Positions 1-8,974 are shown, counted from the stretch's first letter. The stretch is DNA of 17,922 nucleotides from Deltaproteobacteria bacterium (GCA_018644785.1 JABGPV010000082.1:1-17922); one strand, 5' to 3'. Numbers and translations: made by a program. The notes: generated by a model not told the origin, from the sequence alone.

Positions 1-498
1 CAGAAATGGATTTACAGGCTTGAAGAACTCCGTAGTAAAGACAACGATCGGGTGGGCAAGAAATGCGCAAACCTGGGTGAGATGGTGCACATGGGCATGC
101 GGGTGCCCCCCGGTTTTGCCATCTCCGTGGATGGGTATGAAAAATTTATGGATGAAATGGGCGCCTGGAAATTCGATCAGTATTACGACAGCGTGCCCGG
201 CATGGAGGATGAACACAATGATTTTGTGAGGGATGAAGCCATTCCCATGATGAAGCAACTGGGAGTCCCGGTGACCCACGGCTGGCGTCTTTCCGTGGGT
301 ACGGGTCCGAGAATCCTTGCGGAATGCACGGCCCGGTCTTTTGCGGACATCGCCAGTGCCGTGGATAGCGCCGAGTACCGAAAACTTGCCCGCACGCTTA
401 AAAAGCGATACACCACCAATTTCAGCAGTCGTATCCTGTCCCCCACCGGTCGGATCGAAGTACCGTATCTGATCAAAGGGATGATGAAGGGGTTTTAA
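1..498 (+). CDS. Small protein with PEP/pyruvate-binding (PPDK N-terminal) motif, 5' end outside the window
   Basis: The reading frame is open from base 1 to a TAA at 496-498, so the start lies outside the window; an in-frame ATG exists only at 52 if nothing lies upstream. The first 50 residues match the opening of PEP synthase/pyruvate phosphate dikinase nucleotide-binding domains: a VGKKCANLGEM block, then VPPGFAIS. In that family this segment starts an ATP-grasp-like domain of about 300 residues, but here the protein ends about 165 residues in, so it cannot be a full PEP synthase. The C-terminal part, with a basic KLARTLKKRY stretch ending in KGMMKGF, I do not recognise. A remote possibility is a phenylphosphate-synthase-like accessory subunit. 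Its last 44 codons recur almost exactly at 11284-11415. A Shine-Dalgarno-like GGGAAGGG and an ATG at 516 follow the stop, so it probably once preceded another gene in an operon. Confidence 0.6.
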   Translation, partial: QKWIYRLEELRSKDNDRVGKKCANLGEMVHMGMRVPPGFAISVDGYEKFMDEMGAWKFDQYYDSVPGMEDEHNDFVRDEAIPMMKQLGVPVTHGWRLSVGTGPRILAECTARSFADIASAVDSAEYRKLARTLKKRYTTNFSSRILSPTGRIEVPYLIKGMMKGF

Positions 499-526
499 AG
501 GGAAGGGTGTTTGTGATGGATGCTTT
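343..526 (+). repeat. Left copy of the repeat flanking the defence cassette
   Basis: This is the 3' end of the first gene plus 28 bases after its stop. It pairs with 11260-11443 at a constant offset of 10,917 bases, which is a multiple of three. From 367 to 498 the copies differ at 12 of 132 positions, all silent or within the stop codon (TAA against TGA). The 28 bases after the stop differ at one position. Before 367 similarity drops but remains visible in the protein (DI..AV.S). Similarity stops abruptly after the shared ATGGATGCTTT, 17 bases before the end of the metallohydrolase gene. Confidence 0.9.
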
Positions 527-543
527 CCAGACGCTTATGCTGG

Positions 544-1266
544 CTACGACAATCGAACACAATCAAGGGTTTCCTTGCGTTTCCGCCAGTCCGGCTGGCA
601 GCGACTCAGCAACGAATAAAAGGCTTTTGAATGGTTGTGGTGTTTGAGATGACAAAGCTCGTGTATGATTACGTATTCGATGCAATGCACAGGCACTTGA
701 ATCAACTTACTGTTTAATGTGATGCAGCCTTTGGGGCTGCAGCTACCCCAGCGTTTGCGCATGGCACGTATGGTGATAAGCGGCTCCGGGATTCCATGCC
801 GGGATGTGATCGCCCGGCAACGTTGCAGGTAGCGGTTAAGGGTTTCAAAGGCCCGTATGCGATACCAAGCATCGACAGCCTTTTTGACACTTTGGGCGTC
901 TTTCTTGTCCGGTACCTGCACCCAAAGGTAGCGGCCCATCAGCTTGGCTGGCTGTTTTTTCCCTTGCACCGCCTTCAGACGATACTGTCGCCCCAGGTAC
1001 ACCAGGGTCTCACCGCTGACATAGCGCTTTGGCGAGGGCAAGGGGTGGTAGGTTTCGACTTCATCCAGTTTTCTTGCAATCCAGGCTGATTTTTTCTTTA
1101 CTGCTGAATGAATCTCTTCATCATCAACATCAAGAGGTGCAAAAACATCAACGGTCAATTCCGGAGACACAACGATTCGCAGGGTCTTGCGGTTTGAGCG
1201 ATGGAGGTTGAATGAAATCCGGCGGGAGCCGAATTGGAGGGTGTTCTTTTCAGGCTTATTCTTCAT
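544..1266 (-). CDS. YgjP-like (SprT/M48-type) zinc metallohydrolase, RM-associated
   Basis: A 240-residue protein with the zinc motif HELCHLKH followed by H-x-K-A-F near residues 205-217, and the upstream RKRWGSCSPKG block. Together these mark the YgjP/DUF45 family of M48-like metallohydrolases. Members are widespread, and this type often sits at the end of type I restriction operons; its exact role there is unknown. The open frame extends further upstream, but the ATG at 1266 is chosen because it overlaps the HsdR stop (1256-1258) by 11 bases, which suggests translational coupling, and because the residues upstream are only an out-of-frame reading of HsdR. Length fits the family (about 230-250). 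It is the last gene of the RM operon and ends just inside the left repeat boundary. Confidence 0.85.
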   Translation of the reverse strand: MKNKPEKNTLQFGSRRISFNLHRSNRKTLRIVVSPELTVDVFAPLDVDDEEIHSAVKKKSAWIARKLDEVETYHPLPSPKRYVSGETLVYLGRQYRLKAVQGKKQPAKLMGRYLWVQVPDKKDAQSVKKAVDAWYRIRAFETLNRYLQRCRAITSRHGIPEPLITIRAMRKRWGSCSPKGCITLNSKLIQVPVHCIEYVIIHELCHLKHHNHSKAFYSLLSRCQPDWRKRKETLDCVRLS

Positions 1267-4200
1267 TGGCGATGGCCACTTCAATGCATTTGTCGATGAT
1301 GGCGTCCTGATCATCCAGCGAGAGTGTGATGCCTTTTTTTTCCATGACGTCAAACAAAATATCGTCGATTCCGCCGCGCATTTTGTTGATCGCATCGGGG
1401 TTGGAGCGCCAGTCGCGAATTTTATAAGGGGCGATGCGATCCACAATTTGAAGGGCAACCTCGGTGACCGGCTTTTCGATATCAGAACCGTATTCGGCCA
1501 CCTTTTCCCGAACTTGCCCATAGTACCGGCGCGCCATGTCCTTGCCGTAAAGTGCCTCGGGGATATCGTCTTCGGTGTGGGTCACGACCTTGGTGGAAAT
1601 GTCCTGGATATTTTCGAGCGCCTCCAAAGCCTGTATGCGGCCCTGGTGGTAGGCTTCGATGACCTCTTCAAGCAGTTTTGAGAACTTTCTGTAAAAGGCC
1701 GGGTCTTTGGCCATTTCCTGGTCGATCACATGCCGGGTGGCTGAAGCAATCATATCCGCCTTGGCATCCCTGCTTTTGCCGTTTTCTTCAAGAGCCTTTT
1801 GTCGCTCACCGGCATTGAGCAAATTGATGGGCTTGCACAGTTGTTGGACTTCGTCGGCTCCCACGTGCATATCCATGAGCTTCTGAATCTTGGGTTCGTA
1901 CTCTCTAAAATCGATGGTTTCCTGAAACCGTTGACACACATCGGCCCGGAGGTTCTGGAACGTTTTAAGGTCCTTCTTGTAGCGGTCAATGGTCTTGGCC
2001 GGTGTTTCCTCCAAGAAGTTACTGGAAGATAGGGCCAATGCCAGAGTGCGGGCAAAACGGCTGAAACGTTCGTAAAACTTGTTGCGCAAATCGTCATCCC
2101 GCAGATGGATGGCATAGGCTTCGGGATCACGTGATCCTTTCACCGGTTCAAACAGTTCCCACAAACTGGAATGAAGCTGGGGTAACTCGGCCGCCTTGTC
2201 GCTGATGTAGGTGACGGTCTCCTCCAGATCCATGCGGTCGTAATCCGCCAGACGGCTGTAAAAATCCAAGGCCTCGTCAAGGTTTTCGATCACGCCGCTG
2301 TAATCGAGGATCAAACCGTATTCTTTCCCCTCGTGAAGGCGATTAACCCGCGCAATGGCTTGCAGCAGGGTGTGTTCCTTGAGCTTGCGGGCCAGATAGA
2401 GCACGGTGTTGCACGGGGCATCGAAACCGGTGAGCAATTTATCGACTACGATGATGATTTCGGGGTTGTCGCCGTGCTTAAATGCGTTGATGAGCTGCTG
2501 GTTGTACTTTTTTTCAGAACCGTAACGGTCCATGGTATTCCGCCAAAAGTCGGTTTCCGTTTCCGACGGCCCAACGCCTTTGTCCTCGCCTTCGCGATCG
2601 GCGGGGGCTGAGATCAATACCTCGGAGGTTACCAAATCAAAGCTGTCCATGAACTGTTTGTATTGCAGGGCGGTCTCCTTGCTGGGTGTCACCAACTGCC
2701 CTTTCAGACCGGTGTGCTGATAAAAAATAGAATAGTGGAGACTCACGTCCCAGGCGATCATACGAACCTTCTGTAAGGCTTTGTTAAGTTGGCGTTCGGT
2801 GGAGAATTTTCGTTTGAGATCGGCTTTCTGATCCTTGGTAAGCCCGCGGGTGACCTTGGTGAACCAATTGTCTATGGCCCCTTTTTCCACGGTCTGGGGG
2901 ACATGGCGCGCCTCATAGAGCAGCGGCACCACGGCTTTGTCTTCCACGGCCCGCATAATGGTATAGGCCGGACGGAACAGATCGCCGAACTGGGCGAAGG
3001 TATTCCTTTTGGCCGATTTGGCCAGGGGCGTGCCGGTGAAGGCAATGAAGCAGGCGCCTTTCAGGGCCAGGCGCATACGGGCGTGTTGTTCGCTGTATTG
3101 GCTGCGATGCCCCTCGTCCACCAACACAAAGGTGTTGCGGTCGATTTTGGATAGCTTTTTATGGGTTGATGCCGTAGCGAATTTGTGAATAAGTGTGGTG
3201 ACGATGTGGGTGCGATGGTCCAGCAGCAATTCCACCAGGTGCTTGCCCGTATTGGCCTGTTCCGGCTCCAGATTGCAGGCGCGAAAAGTGCCGCAGATCT
3301 GGTCGTCCAGATTGATGCGGTCGGTGACCAGAATGATTTTGGGATTGGCGATATCGCGGCGCAATGCCAGGGATTTTGCCAGCATCACCATGGTCAGCGA
3401 TTTGCCACTGCCTTGAGTGTGCCACACCACGCCCCCCGGACGCGGTTTGCCGGGAGGGGCCTTTAATACGCGCCCAATGATGTCGCGGACAGTGAAGTAT
3501 TGCTGGTATCGGGCAATTTTTTTGGCGCCGTTGTCAAAGAGGATGAACCGGTAAATCAATTCCATCAGCCGTTGGGGCCGGCAGAGGGCATAGATGGACC
3601 GGTCCTGTTCGTAAATCTCTCGGCCCTGATCAAGCATGGAAGTAAATGTGCCGCGAGATTCCAAAAAATGGGCGGAAAGCAGGTGATTCATGTCCGGTTC
3701 GGGGAGTGGTTTGCTAATCAACTGCCGGATGGGATTATCAATGTCGGACTCTTTCCAGACAGACCAGAATTTTCGAGGCGTGCCGGTGGTGCCGTATTGG
3801 GCCTTGTCCCGGGCAATGGCCAGCAACAGTTGGCTGTAGAGGAATAGTTGAGGGATGCCGTCCCTGGCCTGATAGTCGGCCAATTGCCTGATTGCGGACT
3901 CAATGGGGTTCTTCTTGGTTTGATAGGCCGAACGTTTGCATTCCATGACCACCAGGGGGATGCCGTTGACGAAGAGGACGATGTCGGGGATGTAGTGCTT
4001 GTCAAACCCCACCCGTTCCACCTTGAACTCGGCCGTGCAGTGATAGCGGTTTTTGGCCGGATATTTCCAGTCGATATAGTTGATGGTGAAGCTTTTGGTG
4101 TCCCCTTCGATGGTTTGGGGTGCGCTGGCGCCCAGACAGAGCAAATCATAGGCTTGTTCGTTCTGGTGGAGCGCTCCGGTGGCCCGAAAATCTTTTAATT

Positions 4201-4471
4201 TTTGAACCGCTCCCTGGATGGCGTTTTCGGTAAAAGGATGAACGGCCCCCTTGAAGGTGAAACGGCAATGATTGCGGATATGGTCCGCCAACAGCGGTTC
4301 GAGGATCGTGTTGCCCAGTCGGTCGCCCCTTAACTGATTGGCTTCATCGGGCGTCAGATACTCCCAGCCCAACTGCATGAGCAGGTGCAATGCCGGAAGC
4401 TGGGATTGAATCTTTTCCAGATAACTGGGCAGTTCATGGGGGTGGTCGCCGTATGGGGTTTCCGCTTCCAT
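1256..4471 (-). CDS. hsdR: Type I restriction enzyme R subunit (HsdR)
   Basis: The 1071-residue motor and nuclease subunit of a type I restriction-modification complex; it translocates DNA using ATP and cleaves unmodified DNA far from the recognition site. The N-terminal PD-(D/E)XK nuclease is visible as P162-D163 followed by E177-C-K179. The SF2 helicase motifs follow in order: Walker A TQGSGKS near 352-358, motif II DEGH at 452-455, motif III TGTP at 479-482, motif V TGFDAP at 681-686 and motif VI QAIARVNR at 704-711. Length is typical and no lesion is seen. The start at 4471 is supported by an AAGGAG ribosome-binding site that includes part of the hsdS stop codon; the gap to hsdS is 10 bases. 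All catalytic residues are present, so it should be active. Confidence 0.97.
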   Translation of the reverse strand: MEAETPYGDHPHELPSYLEKIQSQLPALHLLMQLGWEYLTPDEANQLRGDRLGNTILEPLLADHIRNHCRFTFKGAVHPFTENAIQGAVQKLKDFRATGALHQNEQAYDLLCLGASAPQTIEGDTKSFTINYIDWKYPAKNRYHCTAEFKVERVGFDKHYIPDIVLFVNGIPLVVMECKRSAYQTKKNPIESAIRQLADYQARDGIPQLFLYSQLLLAIARDKAQYGTTGTPRKFWSVWKESDIDNPIRQLISKPLPEPDMNHLLSAHFLESRGTFTSMLDQGREIYEQDRSIYALCRPQRLMELIYRFILFDNGAKKIARYQQYFTVRDIIGRVLKAPPGKPRPGGVVWHTQGSGKSLTMVMLAKSLALRRDIANPKIILVTDRINLDDQICGTFRACNLEPEQANTGKHLVELLLDHRTHIVTTLIHKFATASTHKKLSKIDRNTFVLVDEGHRSQYSEQHARMRLALKGACFIAFTGTPLAKSAKRNTFAQFGDLFRPAYTIMRAVEDKAVVPLLYEARHVPQTVEKGAIDNWFTKVTRGLTKDQKADLKRKFSTERQLNKALQKVRMIAWDVSLHYSIFYQHTGLKGQLVTPSKETALQYKQFMDSFDLVTSEVLISAPADREGEDKGVGPSETETDFWRNTMDRYGSEKKYNQQLINAFKHGDNPEIIIVVDKLLTGFDAPCNTVLYLARKLKEHTLLQAIARVNRLHEGKEYGLILDYSGVIENLDEALDFYSRLADYDRMDLEETVTYISDKAAELPQLHSSLWELFEPVKGSRDPEAYAIHLRDDDLRNKFYERFSRFARTLALALSSSNFLEETPAKTIDRYKKDLKTFQNLRADVCQRFQETIDFREYEPKIQKLMDMHVGADEVQQLCKPINLLNAGERQKALEENGKSRDAKADMIASATRHVIDQEMAKDPAFYRKFSKLLEEVIEAYHQGRIQALEALENIQDISTKVVTHTEDDIPEALYGKDMARRYYGQVREKVAEYGSDIEKPVTEVALQIVDRIAPYKIRDWRSNPDAINKMRGGIDDILFDVMEKKGITLSLDDQDAIIDKCIEVAIANEE

Positions 4472-4481
4472 GGAAGGCTCC

Positions 4482-5726
4482 TTAAGTGTTGACGCGCACT
4501 TCGCCTGTTAGTAGTTTTTGCATGAGACCGCGTTTCTGTTTTTCAAGGGCGGCCAGTTTGTTTTCATAGGATTTGATTTCATCATCAACGGCAGTCAAAA
4601 ATCTGGCGATGGCTTTCTGCTCTTCAACGTTGGGGATTTTGACCTTGATTTGGGCGAAATGATGGAATTTTAAATTCCATGTGTCGCTGACAAGCCCCTG
4701 AGAATGACGCCAGAACGAATGTATGACAGATGGAAACTTAAAGAGATATCCCATGAAAAGGACATTTACGGTTTCTTTTGGCCGGCAGATGGTATAGGCG
4801 GGACTCACAATCCCTTCAAGATCTGAGACGGCTGAGACACCCTGCCACATTCTCATTGTGTTGTAACCGATGTCGCCGGGAGCAATGCGTTTGTATTTTG
4901 ACTTATCCGTGTTCGAAGAATCTTTTCGGTCAATTCCAGAGGCAAGAATAATTCCACGTTTCCCGGTAATCGCCAGTAAGGGTAGATGGTCACCGTTGGT
5001 TTCTTTACGCTCGAAGAAAAGATCCCCGAGAAAAAAATCTTTCCAAGAATCTTGAAATCCCACTAATCGGACCTTCCCAAACAGTAATTGGTGCGTGAGG
5101 GCTTTTTTGCGACGTGTTTTCACGTCAATAAGCTTGCGGGTTTGGCTGATGGCGGTGTCCCAGGTGGAGAGGATTGTGGTGATTTTTTGTTGTTCCGTTA
5201 ATTTTGGCAGAGGCAATGAAAATTTCTTCAATTGAGTCGAATTAATGCTCGCGAGATTCGTAGATTGTTTTGAACTTAGAATGAAATAGCGTCTCCCAAA
5301 ATTGCTTGATGATAGCGCTGCGAGAAAATAACTGTTCAATTCATCTTTCTTACACCGAACTGCGAATATATGGTTTTGGTGCAAACATGGCGCTATTTCG
5401 TTTTTCCAGATTGTTCCTCTACCCAGCTTGTCGAAGTCTCCGCCTTCCGTCAAGAGCACATCACCGTACTTTAAGAGTGATCTCTCAACGACCGATTTTT
5501 CAACTTCGATTGTTTTAATTTCCCTCAGATCCAAAAAATTGTCTTGAACGTTTGCCACTCTTAAATAGGGAAGTTCAATGGGGTTTTTTTGATTTCTTTT
5601 GTTGTTCTTTGCCAAGCCCGTTTGCACGCAGGCTACTTCTTCAAGTGGAATACAATTCCACTCTGCCGGAATCCATCCTGCCTTGGTTTTTTTATAGCCT
5701 GGCCTGTTCTCGTTCCGGTCTCTCAT
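4482..5726 (-). CDS. hsdS: Type I restriction-modification specificity subunit (HsdS)
   Basis: A 414-residue DNA-recognition subunit with the full two-domain layout: target recognition domain 1 (about 10-165), a central conserved coiled-coil region (about 170-220, with LPLPKLTEQQKITTIL), target recognition domain 2 (about 225-365) and a C-terminal conserved region (about 367-410, with PNVEEQKAIARFL and KRGLMQKLLTGEVR). The two conserved regions resemble one another, as expected for the internal repeat that lets HsdS bind two HsdM copies. It would direct both methylation and cleavage to a split recognition site; the target cannot be read from sequence. The TRD1-coding part looks more AT-rich than its neighbours, which is common for swapped recognition domains. 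Its ATG overlaps the rhuM stop in an ATGA junction (5723-5726). Confidence 0.95.
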   Translation of the reverse strand: MRDRNENRPGYKKTKAGWIPAEWNCIPLEEVACVQTGLAKNNKRNQKNPIELPYLRVANVQDNFLDLREIKTIEVEKSVVERSLLKYGDVLLTEGGDFDKLGRGTIWKNEIAPCLHQNHIFAVRCKKDELNSYFLAALSSSNFGRRYFILSSKQSTNLASINSTQLKKFSLPLPKLTEQQKITTILSTWDTAISQTRKLIDVKTRRKKALTHQLLFGKVRLVGFQDSWKDFFLGDLFFERKETNGDHLPLLAITGKRGIILASGIDRKDSSNTDKSKYKRIAPGDIGYNTMRMWQGVSAVSDLEGIVSPAYTICRPKETVNVLFMGYLFKFPSVIHSFWRHSQGLVSDTWNLKFHHFAQIKVKIPNVEEQKAIARFLTAVDDEIKSYENKLAALEKQKRGLMQKLLTGEVRVNT

Positions 5727-6748
5727 GTTTTTCTTTTCTTCTCGATCCGTTTTATATCCTTGGTCGCCTTTTCGAAATGCCGTTCAATCGGTGCCGGGTC
5801 ATTCAGATGTAAATTTCGGTATCTTTCAAATTCCACCCGTGCCTTGTCCGTTGCTTCATCATGACTGATCTGTCCGGCATGGGTGAGGATCGCTCGATCA
5901 CTGATGCGTAGAAAATCATCCAGCTTGGCGATCCAATCCTGCATGTACATGGGTTTGCGGTTCAGGGCCTGGAGTTCCGCAAATTCCAGATAGGTGGTAA
6001 CAATGCGGTTCAAGACGTTCAGTTCCTTTTCCGTGAGATAGTTCTTGGCGATTTCCGCATCGGCCTTTCTTGGCTTGTCCCCGGCCCATGCGGTCAGGCC
6101 CATGTGGGGCTTTTCGGCATCGGCGCGTCGGGCGACTATTTCAGCGGCGGTATGGCCGTGGGCGGCCCAATGCATTTTATTCTGAATTACCGCAAAGAAG
6201 TTGCGGGATATTTCCGTATTGGGATCATAGTCAATGCTGGTGGCATAGATATCCAGCACCTTGCGCCAGAACACTTTTTCGGAGGCCCGGATATCCCGGA
6301 TGCGGGCCAGCAATTCGTCAAAATAAATGCCGCCGCCGGCCTGCTTCAGGCGTTCATCATCAAGGGCAAACCCTTTAATGATGTATTCCCGCAACCGCTG
6401 GGTGGCCCAGATACGAAATTGGGTGCCCCGATGGGATCGGACCCGATACCCCACGGAGATGATCATATCCAGATTGTAGAAATCCACCTGCCGCACCACC
6501 TGCCGTTTCCCCTCGGTTTGAACTATCCGGAATTTCCGGATAGTTGATTGTGGTCCCAATTCGCCTTCGGCATAGATATTTTTGATATGTTCATTGATGG
6601 TGCGAACGTTTTTTTGAAACAACTCTGCCAACAGCCTTTGACTGAGCCAAACGGTTTCATCCTCCAACCGCACATCAATGCGCGTCCGGCCGTCTTCGGT
6701 TTGATAGATCAGGATATGGGATTGCGTTTGGGGGAAGTTGTCGGTCAT
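5723..6748 (-). CDS. rhuM: RhuM family protein (virulence RhuM/YadB-type, RM-associated)
   Basis: A 341-residue protein matching the RhuM family, first named from a Salmonella pathogenicity island. Recognisable blocks are the N-terminal DETVWLSQRLLAELFQ helix-turn-helix-like segment with VRTINEHIKNIYAEGEL (about residues 30-65), the YNLDMIISVGYRV block (about 91-103) and the C-terminal LDDFL region. Length is typical. The biochemical role is unknown; related genes are often found inside type I restriction operons, as here between hsdM and hsdS. It begins 14 bases after the hsdM stop behind a GAAGAGG ribosome-binding site and overlaps hsdS by 4 bases, so it is clearly co-transcribed. A regulatory or DNA-binding role is only inference from the HTH-like N-terminus. 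Confidence 0.9.
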   Translation of the reverse strand: MTDNFPQTQSHILIYQTEDGRTRIDVRLEDETVWLSQRLLAELFQKNVRTINEHIKNIYAEGELGPQSTIRKFRIVQTEGKRQVVRQVDFYNLDMIISVGYRVRSHRGTQFRIWATQRLREYIIKGFALDDERLKQAGGGIYFDELLARIRDIRASEKVFWRKVLDIYATSIDYDPNTEISRNFFAVIQNKMHWAAHGHTAAEIVARRADAEKPHMGLTAWAGDKPRKADAEIAKNYLTEKELNVLNRIVTTYLEFAELQALNRKPMYMQDWIAKLDDFLRISDRAILTHAGQISHDEATDKARVEFERYRNLHLNDPAPIERHFEKATKDIKRIEKKRKT

Positions 6749-6762
6749 AGAGCCTCTTCTTC

Positions 6763-8304
6763 CTATTTGATGAAACCCAACTCTTTCAGATATCCGTTCA
6801 TTTTTCCCCGCGTCTTGGCGAGTTCGGCTTCAATCTCCTCGATTTCGCCCTGAACGGCCTTAATGTCGATCTCCGGTTCCGGTTCAAAGGTGTCCACATA
6901 GCGGGGAATGTTGAGATTGAATTCATTTTCTTCGATTTCGGAAAAAGTAGCCGCATGGGCATATTTATCGATGTCTTGACGATTTCTAAAGGTGGCAACG
7001 ATCTTTTCGATGTCCCGGGGCCTGAGTTTGTTCTGGTTGGTGCTTTGTTCGAATTCACGGCTGGCGTCGATAAAAAGAATCTTGCGGTTGATGGGCCGTG
7101 ATTTGTCGAAAATCATCAGGGCCGCGGGTATGCCGGTGCCGAAAAAAAGATTGGCCGGAAGACCGATGACGCCCTCCAGCAGATTTTCACGGATGACCGC
7201 CTCTCGTATCTTTCCCTCCTGCCCGCCGCGAAACAATACCCCATGGGGCGTTACCACGCCGACCCGTCCCGTGCCATCCAGGGCGGTTGCCAGCATGTGG
7301 GAAATAAATGCCCAATCGCCTTTGCTCTTGGGGGGGATGCCGCGCTGAAAGCGGCCGTAGCGGTCTTGGGCCGCCATCTCCTGGCCCCACTTGTCCAGGC
7401 TGAAAGGGGGATTGGCAATGACCACATCGAACTTCATCAAAGCCCCATGCTTGTCCAAAAACAGGGGATGCCGCAAGGTGTCTTCCCATTGGATGTGGGC
7501 CGCGTCCACACCGTGCAAAAACATGTTCATTTTGCATAAGGCCCAGGTACTGCCGTTCATTTCCTGACCGTAGAGGGCATAATCGTCCGTGCCCACCTGA
7601 TTGCCGGCCCGGATGAGCAGGGACCCCGATCCGCAGGTGGGGTCGCATATGCGGCTGCCGGGTTTCGGCGCCACCAGCCTGGCCAAAGTTTCGGATACGG
7701 AGGCAGGCGTATAGAACTCACCCGCTTTTTTTCCGGCTCTGGCGGCAAATTTTTCGATCAGATATTCATAGACATCCCCAATAATGTCCATGTGGCCCAC
7801 GGACTCCAGGCGCAAATCCAAACCCACCAGATCCTCCAGCAGATTTTCCAGACGGGTGTTGCGTTGTCGGGTCTGCCCCAGGTTGGCTTCGCTGTTGAAA
7901 TCGATGTTGCGAAACACATTGTGCAATTTGGTTTTGTTGGCGTCTTCAATGTGTTCCAGCAAAATATTGATGAGTTCACCGATATTGGGTTGCGTTCGGC
8001 GCTCATAGAGGCTGTCGAAGGTGGCCGGAAAGGCATCTTCAACCTCGTTTTGGCTGTCCCGTAACTCGATTTCCGGAATAAAGAACCGCTCCAGTTTCAT
8101 GGCGCGTTCAATGCGCAATGAATTGTCTTTGAATTTTTTTTCAAATTCAGCCAGTTTTGATTTGTGGATATCGCTTAAATATTTCACGAATAACATGGTG
8201 AGGATGTAATCCTTATATTGGGCTGGATCGATGACCCCGCGAAACGTATCGCATGCCCGCCAAACCGTATTAAAAATTACATCTCGTTTTTGTTGATCGT
8301 TCAT
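6763..8304 (-). CDS. hsdM: Type I restriction-modification methyltransferase subunit (HsdM)
   Basis: A 513-residue N6-adenine methyltransferase subunit. The N-terminal helical region opens with FNTVWRACDTFRG and YILTMLFVKYLSD, as in HsdM proteins. The catalytic domain carries the FYTP block (197-200), the S-adenosylmethionine-binding motif DPTCGSGSLL (from 221) and the catalytic motif IV NPPF (298-301, in VVIANPPFSLDKWG). Length and motif order are typical and there is no sign of damage. It pairs with HsdS to methylate host DNA and with HsdR to restrict foreign DNA. The ATG at 8304 overlaps the stop of the upstream half-HsdS gene in an ATGA arrangement, which points to coupled translation. 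Confidence 0.97.
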   Translation of the reverse strand: MNDQQKRDVIFNTVWRACDTFRGVIDPAQYKDYILTMLFVKYLSDIHKSKLAEFEKKFKDNSLRIERAMKLERFFIPEIELRDSQNEVEDAFPATFDSLYERRTQPNIGELINILLEHIEDANKTKLHNVFRNIDFNSEANLGQTRQRNTRLENLLEDLVGLDLRLESVGHMDIIGDVYEYLIEKFAARAGKKAGEFYTPASVSETLARLVAPKPGSRICDPTCGSGSLLIRAGNQVGTDDYALYGQEMNGSTWALCKMNMFLHGVDAAHIQWEDTLRHPLFLDKHGALMKFDVVIANPPFSLDKWGQEMAAQDRYGRFQRGIPPKSKGDWAFISHMLATALDGTGRVGVVTPHGVLFRGGQEGKIREAVIRENLLEGVIGLPANLFFGTGIPAALMIFDKSRPINRKILFIDASREFEQSTNQNKLRPRDIEKIVATFRNRQDIDKYAHAATFSEIEENEFNLNIPRYVDTFEPEPEIDIKAVQGEIEEIEAELAKTRGKMNGYLKELGFIK

Positions 8305-8897
8305 TTGTCGTCCTTCATCAATCGTTGTTTCGAAATGGTTTTTAAACAGGTCGCCGTTATCAGCGCCCTTCGTTTTTTTGCCAGGTTTTGAAGCAGGGCC
8401 TGTTCCTCGTCCATCAACTCAACCGTGCGTGCCACCATTTTCTGAGTTTTCAAGGGGGGAGTGGGCACATGGATGCTTTCCAATACGGCGCGTCTTACCA
8501 CCGGCATATGCACGCTTCGTCCGCTGTGCCGGTGCAGATAGTGGGCAACTGGGTCCTGATTGAGATACCAATGGAGATACTCCGGCATCATCTGTCGGTT
8601 TTTTATCCGGATGATGAAAAAGCAGGCCGCCGCCAGCACATCATCCGGTAGATCTTTTATCAACAGCGTAAAATTCCGTGCGCCGCGGGCCATAAAAAGG
8701 AGATCCCCCGGTTTTAGAATCCAATCCTTTTCCGATTTCACCGGGTTGAAGCGGATCATGGCGTTGGCCTCATAAGACAGGCTTTCTCCATCCACATCCC
8801 TGGCTTGAAGCAGATGATAGGTCCCATCTGCCCGGGGTTCAATTCGGCCCCGGGTGATATGACCGCTCTGGATTTCGGCGATGGTTTTGAGTTTCAT
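8301..8897 (-). CDS. Half-size HsdS-like protein (single target recognition domain), upstream of hsdM
   Basis: A 198-residue protein resembling one half of HsdS. It has a single recognition domain (about 1-140; KPGDLLFMARG and VHMPVVRRAVLESIHVPTPP are typical blocks) followed by one conserved helical region (about 145-190, PLKTQKMVARTVELMDEEQALL). The operon also has a full two-domain HsdS, so this is an extra specificity-like subunit. It could form a homodimeric alternative specificity subunit, assist assembly, or be a remnant; the frame is intact. The open frame extends to 9038, but the ATG at 8897 is chosen because the preceding 47 residues do not resemble HsdS and overlap the divergent promoter region. 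The ribosome-binding site (GGATGAG) is modest. It is the first gene of the RM operon and overlaps hsdM by 4 bases. Confidence 0.82.
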   Translation of the reverse strand: MKLKTIAEIQSGHITRGRIEPRADGTYHLLQARDVDGESLSYEANAMIRFNPVKSEKDWILKPGDLLFMARGARNFTLLIKDLPDDVLAAACFFIIRIKNRQMMPEYLHWYLNQDPVAHYLHRHSGRSVHMPVVRRAVLESIHVPTPPLKTQKMVARTVELMDEEQALLQNLAKKRRALITATCLKTISKQRLMKDDK

Positions 8898-8974
8898 GGT
8901 CTCATCCAAATACCACAGTATCGTCATAACCGCAATAAAACAATGGCAAGGCACAATAAAATTACGCAGTATGG

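Noticed and set aside
1267..1521. Upstream extension of the metallohydrolase frame
   Set aside because: This part lies wholly inside hsdR in another frame and has no family match; the ATG at 1266 overlaps the hsdR stop as in coupled genes.
7187..7648. Minus-strand open frame within hsdM
   Set aside because: It is an alternative frame of a well supported hsdM with a proline/arginine/glycine-rich composition typical of spurious frames.
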